A DNA stretch of 64,000 nt, from NCBI GenBank assembly GCA_050288625.1, contig JBNKEE010000045.1, forward strand, positions 1 to 64,000, given 5' to 3'. The notes under the pieces were generated by a model. It was not told the DNA's origin. It did no database searches and was given only the letters and a program-made list of their open reading frames with translations. Made by a program: the position numbers and the translations under genes. Shown here piece by piece: positions 1-7,340 of the stretch (the first letter of the stretch is position 1; each line of letters begins with the position of its first letter). The stretch comes from JAAGZL01 sp050288625. GTDB lineage: Bacteria; Pseudomonadota; Gammaproteobacteria; Chromatiales; Chromatiaceae.

Positions 1-46
1 ACCAAGAGTTTTGGGAAAACCTGTTGGATGATTAGAGGCGATTGAT
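1..46 (+). other. Window edge, probable tail of an upstream gene
   Basis: These bases precede the first complete gene. Stop codons occur in all three forward frames (ending at about 31, 35 and 45), so this may be the 3' end of an upstream gene, but the frame cannot be decided from so little sequence. The shortest possible gap to the next start is a single base, compatible with an operon entering from outside the window. Confidence 0.3.
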
Positions 47-778
47 ATGAGCGACAAAATACAACTTTTTTTACAATGGCCGGAGCAGGTTGAAGATGCG
101 AGCTGGATGCAAGGCATTGATGCCTTGGTTATAGATCCCAGTCGATGCGATCCGACGCGGTTTGAGCGCACAGGAGTGGAGCAGGCCATTATCCGCAACG
201 GTGATCCTAAGCGCGATGCCTGCTGGATGGAACGGTCCGCCTGGTGGGTAGTGGATGATGGGTTGGAGCAGATAGCGCGTCTACGGGACGACCACCCGGG
301 GTTGAATTTGATCCCGCGCCTTAGTGTCTCGCGAGCCCAAATGAGTTATCGCTTTTCCGGTCGTGCTGTGGGCGAAGGCTTCTCTTTCTATATACCTGAT
401 ACAGCCGCGATAAACGGATGGCGGATTGATGGCACCGAATACTCCCTGCATGAGGCAGTAACCAGGGCGACCGAGTTGGGATATACATCTCTGTGGCTAC
501 ACTCGCCAGAAGCAGAAATACGCGGTGATGGCCTGGAGCTGGATCTGTTGGACAAGGTTCGCGCTGGCCCGCTGGATATCTGGCTCTCTGGCGGCGTCTC
601 TGAACCGAGACATCTGCATAACCTGGCGAAGATAGGTGTAGCCACTGCAGTGGTGGTGGATGAAGGCCTGGTGCGAACCTCTTCGGTGCAAACACTACGC
701 GAGGCTTTGACCTTGCATGATCCAGTGCCGGAGGCGGTCCCCATGCACTTCGATCGGCAACCGACACAGGCGGGATAG
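47..778 (+). CDS. HisA/HisF-like TIM-barrel protein, function unknown
   Basis: This 243-residue soluble protein has no signal peptide. Its C-terminal half resembles the second half of HisA/HisF (phosphoribosyl-binding) barrels. An acidic Asp/Glu-rich segment lies at about residues 153-168, then a strand ending in the phosphate-loop motif SGGV (181-184), a helix, and a hydrophobic strand AVVVDEGLV (201-209). The N-terminal half is much less typical, so it is not a histidine-pathway HisA. It shares one base with the following rhodanese-like gene (stop 776-778, GTG 778-780), implying translational coupling. HisA-like paralogues occur in C1-cofactor gene clusters, but nothing else of that pathway is visible here, so I do not assign a substrate. 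Confidence 0.55.
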   Translation: MSDKIQLFLQWPEQVEDASWMQGIDALVIDPSRCDPTRFERTGVEQAIIRNGDPKRDACWMERSAWWVVDDGLEQIARLRDDHPGLNLIPRLSVSRAQMSYRFSGRAVGEGFSFYIPDTAAINGWRIDGTEYSLHEAVTRATELGYTSLWLHSPEAEIRGDGLELDLLDKVRAGPLDIWLSGGVSEPRHLHNLAKIGVATAVVVDEGLVRTSSVQTLREALTLHDPVPEAVPMHFDRQPTQAG

Positions 779-1257
779 TGCAAGTTAAGCCGAGATTTGT
801 CCTGTTCATCTCTGTATCTATTGTCCTACTTGTACCACTGTATGTGCTGTCGGACCCGGTAAGGATATCTGCTGAAAAACTGCAGGTCTGGTTGGATGGC
901 ATAGATCCTCCGCTGGTGTTGGATGTGCGTGGCAAGGAGTCCTATCAGAAAGGTAGCTTGCCGGGTGCGGTCAATGCCGGCCGAGATCCTTTAGGTTATC
1001 TACCGGGGAATGGCAAAGAGCCGGTAGTCCTGGTCGTACCGGTCGCAGCAGACGGCAGATTTATCGAGGCATGGCGGCATCGGTTGGCGGATGCCGGTCA
1101 TAGGGTCTGGATTCTGGATTCCGGGTTCGATGGTTGGAAGGCGGTTGGTGGTACAGTAGTAGTACCGGATGTCACCTATACCGAGCCGGGACGGGTTCCC
1201 TTCGTTATCCCAAGGGGGTTGTGTGAAAGAAACGATCCGGCTCATATCTATAAATGA
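778..1257 (+). CDS. Membrane-anchored rhodanese-fold protein lacking the active-site cysteine
   Basis: A GTG start overlaps the stop of the previous gene. Residues 7-25 form a hydrophobic signal anchor. The rest is one rhodanese domain with the CH2A-like motif LVLDVRGKESYQKGSLPGAV (about 46-65) and a C-terminal DSGFDGWKAVGG signature. In active sulfurtransferases the active-site loop carries a Cys after the central strand; here that strand reads VVLVVPVAADGRF with no Cys. The domain is therefore probably a non-catalytic, perhaps binding or regulatory, rhodanese-homology domain in the periplasm. The gene overlaps the next one, a pentaheme cytochrome c, by four bases (ATGA), so the two are likely co-expressed. 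Confidence 0.75.
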   Translation: MQVKPRFVLFISVSIVLLVPLYVLSDPVRISAEKLQVWLDGIDPPLVLDVRGKESYQKGSLPGAVNAGRDPLGYLPGNGKEPVVLVVPVAADGRFIEAWRHRLADAGHRVWILDSGFDGWKAVGGTVVVPDVTYTEPGRVPFVIPRGLCERNDPAHIYK

Positions 1258-2105
1258 AGAGCGTGGCTTTTTTGTGCGCGATGATGTTGCTGCTGATTGC
1301 AGCGACAGATGCCTTTTCATCTGATCCGGAAAAACCTGAGGCTTGTGTAGATTGCCATAAGGTGGAACAGGATGAATTCAGACACAGCCGTATGGCGGTT
1401 GCGGCACAAACTCCGGCGTTTATCAATGAATGGCATGGTAAGGGCAAAGATGAAAAATGTCTTAACTGTCATGCACCTAGTGGTGGAGATGGTGTGGCCT
1501 GTATCGATTGTCATGATAGTGGTGAACATCCCTATCCCAAGTTGAAGATACCTCAGGCGTGTGCGCGTTGTCATGATGCCCCTGGTGAGATAACCGTGGG
1601 TAGCTTTCGAGATTCACCCGCCGCCAGACAGGGGAAGGATTGTCTTGACTGTCATCTGCAGGGTGAACGCAGTGGACACGATTTCACAGGTCCGTCGAGA
1701 CCGGGATTTTTGCAGGATGCAGCTAGCCTGAATATATCAATGCGGCGTGATAGAGACAGTTTCACGGCGTTGATACTGGTCAGACACAACGCAGGACATG
1801 CCTTGCCGGGAGGAACTACCGGTCGCGCCGTTTGGTTGCTGGTGGAAGAGAGGGATAGAGAAGGAAAGTTGATCAGCACAAACCGGTTTCGATTTGGCTG
1901 GCAACACGATGCGAATAATGGCTGGGTGGATCAGACACTGCCTGCGGGACCTGGAAAGGTAATCGAGTTGCCAATATCTGAAAAGAGCGGTCCCGGAACG
2001 ATACAGGCCACCTTGATCTATCGTTTTCTACCAGGCGGACTGGAACAGCATGATCCGGACCAGGTGACACTGGCTCGAACACATTTTGGTTTGCCGAAAG
2101 ATTAG
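1254..2105 (+). CDS. Periplasmic pentaheme c-type cytochrome
   Basis: The 283-residue protein has a clear signal peptide (cleavage near residues 20-23). Five CXXCH heme-attachment motifs lie at about residues 31-35 (CVDCH), 69-73 (CLNCH), 83-87 (CIDCH), 103-107 (CARCH) and 130-134 (CLDCH). After the heme region, residues from about 155 form a beta-rich domain containing a GHALPGG motif, a layout known from multiheme cytochromes with a C-terminal Ig-like domain. It should transfer electrons in the periplasm. The partner is unknown, but the coupled rhodanese-like and HisA-like genes and the downstream sensory system suggest a regulated respiratory or detoxification reaction. It starts at the ATG overlapping the upstream stop. 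Confidence 0.88.
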   Translation: MKSVAFLCAMMLLLIAATDAFSSDPEKPEACVDCHKVEQDEFRHSRMAVAAQTPAFINEWHGKGKDEKCLNCHAPSGGDGVACIDCHDSGEHPYPKLKIPQACARCHDAPGEITVGSFRDSPAARQGKDCLDCHLQGERSGHDFTGPSRPGFLQDAASLNISMRRDRDSFTALILVRHNAGHALPGGTTGRAVWLLVEERDREGKLISTNRFRFGWQHDANNGWVDQTLPAGPGKVIELPISEKSGPGTIQATLIYRFLPGGLEQHDPDQVTLARTHFGLPKD

Positions 2106-2167
2106 AAGGAAAGGATGCTCTCTATTAAGCTATCATTTTATCAAGTCTTTTTCCCCTAGGCGAAGCT

Positions 2168-3058
2168 ATGCAGTGTTTGCGATTAGACAGCAAAAGGTAT
2201 TACTGGCTTGTGGTTCTGTCAGCTTGCTTGTGGCTGTATTTTTCTCATGTGTCTGCTGCTGAGAATGGACAAAAGGGCATACGTATCGGTCTGACGCCTG
2301 TGATACTGACCGACCAGACGTCATTCCTTAAAGACTGGCAAGAATATTTATCGGAGCGTTTTGGCCGGCCGGTAGAGTTCGTGCAGAGGCAGACATATCG
2401 TGAGATTGTTGAGCTGTTATCAGGCGGCGATCTGGATGCGGCATGGCTATGCGGATATCCCTATGTCCAGCATCGCGATGAGTTTGAGTTGTTGGTGGTT
2501 CCGATGTTCCAAGGTAAGATCACCTACCACTCCTATCTGATCGTTCCGGTATCTGATGGGCAGACCAAAGGGCTGTCCGATCTGAAGGGAAAAGTGTTTG
2601 CCTATTCAGACCCAGACTCCAATTCAGGATACCTCTATCCTCAAGTGAAATTGATTCAACTTGGATTCATGCCTAGGTACTTTTTCTCCAAGACATTTTT
2701 TACCTGGTCGCATCGTGATGTTGTTAAGGCTGTAGCTGATGGTGTTGCTAACGGTGGTGCGGTTGACAGTTATGTTTGGGAGACCTTGGCGGCAAATGAG
2801 CCGGAGTTGGTTGGACGTACCCGTGTGGTATCTAAATCTCCTGCATTCGGTTTCCCTCCATTGGTTGTTCGGCGGAATGTTCCCAGGAAAAGATCGGTAG
2901 AACTACGCCACGCCTTTATTGGTATGAGCGAGGACAAGAAGGGGGAGATATTGCTGAAGCGACTCAATCTGGATGGCTTTGCTACAGAACCTGATTCTAT
3001 CTACGATAGCATCGAGACTGCAGCTAAAATATTGGAGGAATCTGGTGAAGCTAGGTGA
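2168..3058 (+). CDS. PhnD-type periplasmic binding protein, likely sensory (AioX-like)
   Basis: This 296-residue protein belongs to the phosphate/phosphite/phosphonate (PhnD) substrate-binding family. It has a signal peptide to about residue 30, the first strand IRIGLTPVI (38-46), a ligand-loop motif AAWLCGYPYV (91-100) and a second-lobe FAYSDPDSNSGYLYP motif. No ABC permease or ATPase gene is near. Instead it is followed by an overlapping membrane histidine kinase and an NtrC-type regulator, so it most likely presents a ligand to the kinase, as AioX does for arsenite or TorT for TMAO. Cys95 in the ligand loop is the only cysteine of the mature protein. A single pocket cysteine would suit a thiol-reactive ligand, which is inference. 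Confidence 0.82.
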   Translation: MQCLRLDSKRYYWLVVLSACLWLYFSHVSAAENGQKGIRIGLTPVILTDQTSFLKDWQEYLSERFGRPVEFVQRQTYREIVELLSGGDLDAAWLCGYPYVQHRDEFELLVVPMFQGKITYHSYLIVPVSDGQTKGLSDLKGKVFAYSDPDSNSGYLYPQVKLIQLGFMPRYFFSKTFFTWSHRDVVKAVADGVANGGAVDSYVWETLAANEPELVGRTRVVSKSPAFGFPPLVVRRNVPRKRSVELRHAFIGMSEDKKGEILLKRLNLDGFATEPDSIYDSIETAAKILEESGEAR

Positions 3059-4496
3059 TATCAGCTACCGCATTAAGGTTCCATTGACCATAACGGCAGT
3101 GATACTTATAACCGTTAGCGTCGTCACTCTGGCGCTTACATGGCGTACATATGAAGATCTTAGGCAGGATGTATTTCACAATGCAGTAGAGATTGGTAGT
3201 GTCCTGTCCAATACTTTGCCGGACGCCCTGTTGCGAGACGACCTATGGAGTGCATATCGTCTGGTACAAGCGGCTGAAGGGTGGTCTGATAATGCCTCTT
3301 CAAGACTGTTAGCTGTGGTTGACAGAGATGGAAGGATCTACGTCTCTAACAAACCGAAAGAGTTATCAGTTACAACTCCGTTACGGGATCATGGCGCAGA
3401 ATTAGCTCGAGTCGAGGCAGAAGTATTACGTCTCACCGGGGATACGAATCCTCGCCCTTACGAGCATCCTGGTGATCAGCGATTGTACGTTATCTTACCT
3501 ATGTTAAGTGATGGGGTGGCTATAGGTACCCTGATAGTTGGTTATGACCGCTCGCTTTTTTTGCCGCGTTTCAATGCCATCGTGAAGCGGGTCATCTATT
3601 CAGCATTAGCCGTAACTGCGCTTTTATTACCCCTAGGCTGGTTCTTAGGAAATCGTATGGTGGTGCCGCTGGGACAGTTGGCCAATTGTATGGGTAAGGT
3701 GGGTAGGTATGAGCCAGGGGAGATCAACTGTACTCTGCGTCAGGGAAACGATGAAATCGGCCGGCTGGGGATAAGTTTCCAGCAGATGCTGGGTGAGCTG
3801 GTCGAGAAAGAGCAGATAGAGAAAAAGATGCTTGCTTCAGAACGTCTGGCTGCAGTTGGGCGACTGGCTGCGGGTGTCGCCCACGAGATAAACAATCCTT
3901 TGGGTGGTATGTTGAACGCACTCAACACATTCAAACGCTATAGCGATACCGACGACCTTGGGAGAGAGACACTCGCCCTGCTTGAGCGGGGTCTGCATCA
4001 AATTAGAGATACAGTAGCAGCACTGTTGGTTGAGGCCAACCCCAAGAGCCATCAGTTGACGGCGAACGATATCGATGATGTACGTACCCTACTGTTATCT
4101 GATATTAATAGTAAGCAGATTCGATTGGATTGGTGTAACGATATTGGTAAACCTATCCCGTTGCCTTCGACACCGATAAGGCAGATTCTGATCAATCTTT
4201 CTTTCAATGCCGTGCAAGCGACGGAAGAACGTGGGATGATTAAATGCCAAGTCAGGGTTATAAAAGATATCCTTTCCATTTTTGTGCAAAATGAGGGGGA
4301 TGAAATACCAAAAGAGCGGCTAAGTCGTCTGTTCGAACCATTTACTGAAAATGCCGTTGGAAACGGGTTAGGACTTTGGGTGACCTATCAGTTGATTCAG
4401 CAACTGAAGGGGCGCATTGATGTCCAACATGAGAATGGTATGACGACTTTTACAGTTGATCTGCCGCTTGCAGGCAATGAGGAGAGAATCGAATGA
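3045..4496 (+). CDS. Membrane sensor histidine kinase (NtrB/AioS type)
   Basis: I place the start at GTG 3045, 14 bases inside the end of the binding-protein gene, because a GGAGG ribosome site lies at 3034-3038. An in-frame codon at 2973 has no such support. The 483-residue product has an N-terminal transmembrane helix (about 12-33), a periplasmic sensor domain, a second helix (about 182-203), HAMP, a histidine phospho-acceptor in the GVAHEINNPLGG motif, and an HATPase domain with N box FNAVQATEERG and G box GNGLGLW. It presumably reads the adjacent PhnD-type protein and phosphorylates the NtrC-type regulator encoded next, whose ATG overlaps its stop by four bases. Confidence 0.92.
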   Translation: MKLGDISYRIKVPLTITAVILITVSVVTLALTWRTYEDLRQDVFHNAVEIGSVLSNTLPDALLRDDLWSAYRLVQAAEGWSDNASSRLLAVVDRDGRIYVSNKPKELSVTTPLRDHGAELARVEAEVLRLTGDTNPRPYEHPGDQRLYVILPMLSDGVAIGTLIVGYDRSLFLPRFNAIVKRVIYSALAVTALLLPLGWFLGNRMVVPLGQLANCMGKVGRYEPGEINCTLRQGNDEIGRLGISFQQMLGELVEKEQIEKKMLASERLAAVGRLAAGVAHEINNPLGGMLNALNTFKRYSDTDDLGRETLALLERGLHQIRDTVAALLVEANPKSHQLTANDIDDVRTLLLSDINSKQIRLDWCNDIGKPIPLPSTPIRQILINLSFNAVQATEERGMIKCQVRVIKDILSIFVQNEGDEIPKERLSRLFEPFTENAVGNGLGLWVTYQLIQQLKGRIDVQHENGMTTFTVDLPLAGNEERIE

Positions 4497-5812
4497 TGCA
4501 ACGACTTTGCTTAGTCGAAGATGACGATATAATGCGTGCTTCGTTGTGTCAACGATTCAATATTGAGCATATTCCATGTGACTGCTTCAATAATGGAACT
4601 GATGCACTTTCTTCTTTAACCACGCAATCCTATGCTGCTCTGATCTCAGATATTCGTCTGCCGGACCTGGACGGTGAAGAGTTATACGGCAACCTGATGC
4701 ATGGTGATCGCTCACCTCCGCCAACTGTATTTATTACTGGTTACGGAACTGTGGACCAGGCGGTACGTCTGCTTAAGCTTGGCGCCAACGATTATATTAC
4801 TAAACCTTTTGACATAGATGAGTTGTTGATCAAACTGCGGCAAATGGCCCCATCATTGTTTGGTGCGTTAGAAGAGCAGGGAAATGAGCTTGGTGTTTCC
4901 TCGCAGATGCATAAAGTTAAAGCCGTGTTGAACCGCTTTGCCGACCACGATGTGGATGTATTGATTACGGGAGAGACCGGCGTCGGTAAGGAGTATGCTG
5001 CTCGTTATTTGGCCAAGCGCATTGACGGGTCAGGCCAGAAACCTTTTATTGCATTGAACTGCGCTGCATTACCGAAAGATCTGCTGGAAGCGGAATTGTT
5101 CGGGCACGAAAAAGGGGCTTTTACGGGTGCAACCCGTACGCGTCGTGGCGTATTCGAACAAGCGGATGGCGGCATTCTATTTCTTGATGAGGTTGGAGAG
5201 ACCTCGCCAAGAATGCAGGCCAAGTTGCTTCGTACCATTCAGGAGCGGGTGGTACAGCGTATTGGTAGTGAGGAGAATATACCAGTCAATGTTCGTCTGA
5301 TATATGCCACCAATCGCAATCTTAAAGAGATGGTATCGCGCGGAGATTTTCGGGAGGACCTTTACTTCAGGATTAATGTTGCCCATGTCAATATACCACC
5401 TCTACGTGAACGCAAAGAGGATATAGGTTGGCTGGCACATAAAATCATAGAGCAATTCTCTCGTAAGCGTGGCGAGAGGAGATTGCTGTTGCCTATTACC
5501 GAGCGCTATCTCGAACAGCAAAGTTGGTCTGGAAACTTGCGCGAATTGGCCAACACTGTTGAGCGTGCATGTATTCTTGCATCCCAAGAGGTATTAGGTC
5601 CTCGCGACTTCACTGGTAGTGAAGAAGGCGAGATAGATACTGAGGAGCACCTACAACTTAAAGAAGCCATGGAGCATTATGAAAAGAACTTAATATGTGA
5701 GGCCTTGGAGCTCCATGAGTGGCGTATCGTAGAAACTGCACAAAGTTTGGGTATCAGCAGAAAGAGTTTATGGGAAAAGATGCGACGTCATGGGATTGAA
5801 TCACCCACGTAA
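4493..5812 (+). CDS. Sigma-54-dependent NtrC-family response regulator
   Basis: The 439-residue protein has three classical parts. The receiver domain is at 1-120, with the acidic cluster EDDD (9-12), phospho-acceptor Asp53 in SDIRLPDLDG, and KPFD. The AAA+ domain spans about 135-365, with Walker A GETGVGKE (159-166), the sigma-54-contact loop GAFTGA (about 208-213), Walker B GGILFLDEV and an arginine-finger region. A Fis-type helix-turn-helix lies at about 395-439. It activates sigma-54 promoters on phosphorylation by the preceding kinase. Its targets are not visible; the pentaheme cytochrome operon upstream is a possible one, but its promoter lies outside the window. A terminator follows 30 bases downstream. 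Confidence 0.95.
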   Translation: MMQRLCLVEDDDIMRASLCQRFNIEHIPCDCFNNGTDALSSLTTQSYAALISDIRLPDLDGEELYGNLMHGDRSPPPTVFITGYGTVDQAVRLLKLGANDYITKPFDIDELLIKLRQMAPSLFGALEEQGNELGVSSQMHKVKAVLNRFADHDVDVLITGETGVGKEYAARYLAKRIDGSGQKPFIALNCAALPKDLLEAELFGHEKGAFTGATRTRRGVFEQADGGILFLDEVGETSPRMQAKLLRTIQERVVQRIGSEENIPVNVRLIYATNRNLKEMVSRGDFREDLYFRINVAHVNIPPLRERKEDIGWLAHKIIEQFSRKRGERRLLLPITERYLEQQSWSGNLRELANTVERACILASQEVLGPRDFTGSEEGEIDTEEHLQLKEAMEHYEKNLICEALELHEWRIVETAQSLGISRKSLWEKMRRHGIESPT

Positions 5813-5841
5813 ATGGTCGAATTATATGTAGGCGCCACATG

Positions 5842-5871
5842 AAAAGCCCACGATGATCTGTGGGCTTTTTT
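5842..5871 (+). terminator. Rho-independent terminator after the NtrC-type gene
   Basis: The arms AAAAGCCCAC and GTGGGCTTTT are perfectly complementary around an 8-base loop, and the descending arm runs into six T residues. It ends the PhnD-kinase-regulator operon. Confidence 0.9.
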
Positions 5872-5881
5872 GCGTCCAATA

Positions 5882-5920
5882 TCCCCTCACCCCAACCCTC
5901 TCCCCAGAGGGGAGAGGAGG
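5882..5920. repeat. Palindromic intergenic repeat (CCCTCACCCC family)
   Basis: A CCCCTCACCCCAACC segment is followed by a perfect hairpin, CCTCTCCCC-AGA-GGGGAGAGG. This type of short GC-rich palindrome is common between genes in many gammaproteobacteria. A disrupted second copy is at about 42,882-43,016. It lies between two convergent genes, just past the terminator, and may act as a transcript end for the leftward Spy-like gene. Confidence 0.7.
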
Positions 5921-5942
5921 TATGTGAGATGAAATATCAGCA

Positions 5943-6419
5943 TCAAAACCCACGCATCCGCATCGTCCTCAGTTGATCCGCTGTTTTCTGTTGCTCTGGA
6001 GTAAGGGTGCTATATAGCTTCTCAATGGCGTCAGCCATCTGGGTCATATGTTCCGCGCCGGTACGCATCAGTTTGACCCTTTCCGTAACGCTCTGCTGTT
6101 CGCCACGTTTTTCCATACGATCACGCATGGTGGTGAATTTGCTTTCCAGGACCTTGGTGAATTCCTGCCAGGCCGGTTCCTGGTCTTTGGTTATGCCGAG
6201 TTTGAATTTCATAAACTCAACTCTGTCTTGCATCCTCTGCTGCATCCAGGTACTTTGCTTCTCGGTCATCTGGCCTGAACCTTGTCGCCAGTTTCCATAG
6301 CCTCCATCGCATCCTCCAAAACCACCATGTCCGCCTTTTGCGGATACCATAGATATGGAAGCGGTGCTAAGGATTATAGCTGCAGTTGTGCCGATCAATA
6401 TCTTTTTTGAACGTTTCAT
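5943..6419 (-). CDS. Spy/CpxP-like periplasmic LTXXQ protein
   Basis: The 158-residue protein has a signal peptide (about 1-27), a Gly-rich linker and an all-alpha domain with the family motif LTPEQQ near the C terminus (about 141-146). A partial degenerate copy, LGITKDQEP, is near residue 74. The Spy/CpxP family includes periplasmic chaperones and metal-responsive proteins. It is divergent from the RstA/RstB-like two-component genes, and a GAGGAG ribosome site precedes the start. The shared 186-base intergenic region contains a sequence close to the RstA box, so it is a likely target of that regulator. A role in envelope or metal stress is inferred from the family. Confidence 0.85.
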   Translation of the reverse strand: MKRSKKILIGTTAAIILSTASISMVSAKGGHGGFGGCDGGYGNWRQGSGQMTEKQSTWMQQRMQDRVEFMKFKLGITKDQEPAWQEFTKVLESKFTTMRDRMEKRGEQQSVTERVKLMRTGAEHMTQMADAIEKLYSTLTPEQQKTADQLRTMRMRGF

Positions 6420-6547
6420 GTCGTGCTCCTCATTGGGTTAATAAACAGGCAATGCGCCTGACGTGGATATATGAGAACACTGGAATGTATCTGTCGGATG
6501 TCAGAAAGCTGCTTTTTTGTAATAAATTGTTGCAGTAGGGTATTTGT

Positions 6548-6561
6548 TACATTGTGTTACA
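6548..6561 (+). promoter_or_regulatory. RstA-box-like site in the divergent promoter region
   Basis: The sequence TACATTGTGTTACA differs at one defined position from the published RstA consensus TACATNTNGTTACA (consensus from memory). It contains two TGTTAC repeats ten bases apart, the spacing used by OmpR-family dimers. It lies between the Spy-like gene and the RstA-like regulator and probably serves autoregulation or control of the Spy-like gene. Confidence 0.5.
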
Positions 6562-6605
6562 AAAAAGTTGACTGGGTATCTGTTGTTATCGGTTAACATA
6601 GGCCA

Positions 6606-7340
6606 ATGGAGAGACAGCAACACATATTGGTGGTTGACGACGATCCCGAGATCAGGGATCTGTTGCAGGAGTACCTGACCCGCAATGGCTACCGCACATC
6701 TGCTGTGGGCGAAGGGAAGGGGATGTGGCAGGTACTGGAAAATAGCCATGTGGACCTGATTGTGTTGGATCTGATGTTGCCGGGAGACGACGGCCTGGAG
6801 CTGTGTCGCAACCTACGTGTCAATTCCAAGGTGCCAGTGATCATGTTGACCGCCAAGGGTGACGACATGGACCGTATCCTCGGTCTGGAGATGGGGGCCG
6901 ACGATTATCTGCCCAAACCATTTAATCCGCGTGAACTACTGGCCCGTATCAAGACGGTCCTGCGTCGCGCCTCCACCATGCCATGGAATGAAGAGGAAGA
7001 GCCTGAGGAGCAACCGTTATGTTTCTGTGGTTGGAGGCTAGATCCTATCACTCGTCACCTTACTGGAGAAGATGGTCTAGTGGTTCCTTTAAGTGGTGCT
7101 GAGTACAAGCTGCTCAATGTATTGCTGGCCCATCCTAATCGTATCCTCAACCGTGACCAACTGCTGGACCTCACCCAGGGTCGAGAGTCCGATCCTTTTG
7201 ATCGCAGCATTGATGTGCTGATCAGCCGCTTGCGCAAACGCTTGGGAGATGATCCCAAGACGCCGAATATTATTAAGACAGTAAGAGGCGAGGGGTATAT
7301 CCTGTCGGTCAAGGTTACGAAGGCGGAGGCAGGTATATGA
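6606..7340 (+). CDS. OmpR-family response regulator (RstA-like)
   Basis: The 244-residue protein has a receiver domain (1-120) with DDD at 11-13, phospho-acceptor Asp55 in VLDLMLPGDDG and Lys in PKPFNPREL. A C-terminal winged-helix DNA-binding domain (about 145-240) contains LSGAEYKLLNVLL and DVLISRLRKRLGDDP. Length and motifs fit the OmpR/RstA group. Its stop overlaps the start of the kinase gene by four bases, so the two form a bicistronic operon. The RstA-like DNA motif upstream supports the RstA comparison, but I cannot exclude an OmpR or CpxR-like role. Confidence 0.93.
   Translation: MERQQHILVVDDDPEIRDLLQEYLTRNGYRTSAVGEGKGMWQVLENSHVDLIVLDLMLPGDDGLELCRNLRVNSKVPVIMLTAKGDDMDRILGLEMGADDYLPKPFNPRELLARIKTVLRRASTMPWNEEEEPEEQPLCFCGWRLDPITRHLTGEDGLVVPLSGAEYKLLNVLLAHPNRILNRDQLLDLTQGRESDPFDRSIDVLISRLRKRLGDDPKTPNIIKTVRGEGYILSVKVTKAEAGI

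Noticed and set aside
321..935. Leftward frame of 204 codons opposite the HisA-like gene
   Set aside because: No family features. The plus-strand gene has motifs and overlaps its neighbour in operon style.
2168..3058. Phosphonate ABC-transporter binding protein with transport role
   Set aside because: No permease, ATPase or phn gene is nearby, and it is coupled to a kinase and regulator instead.
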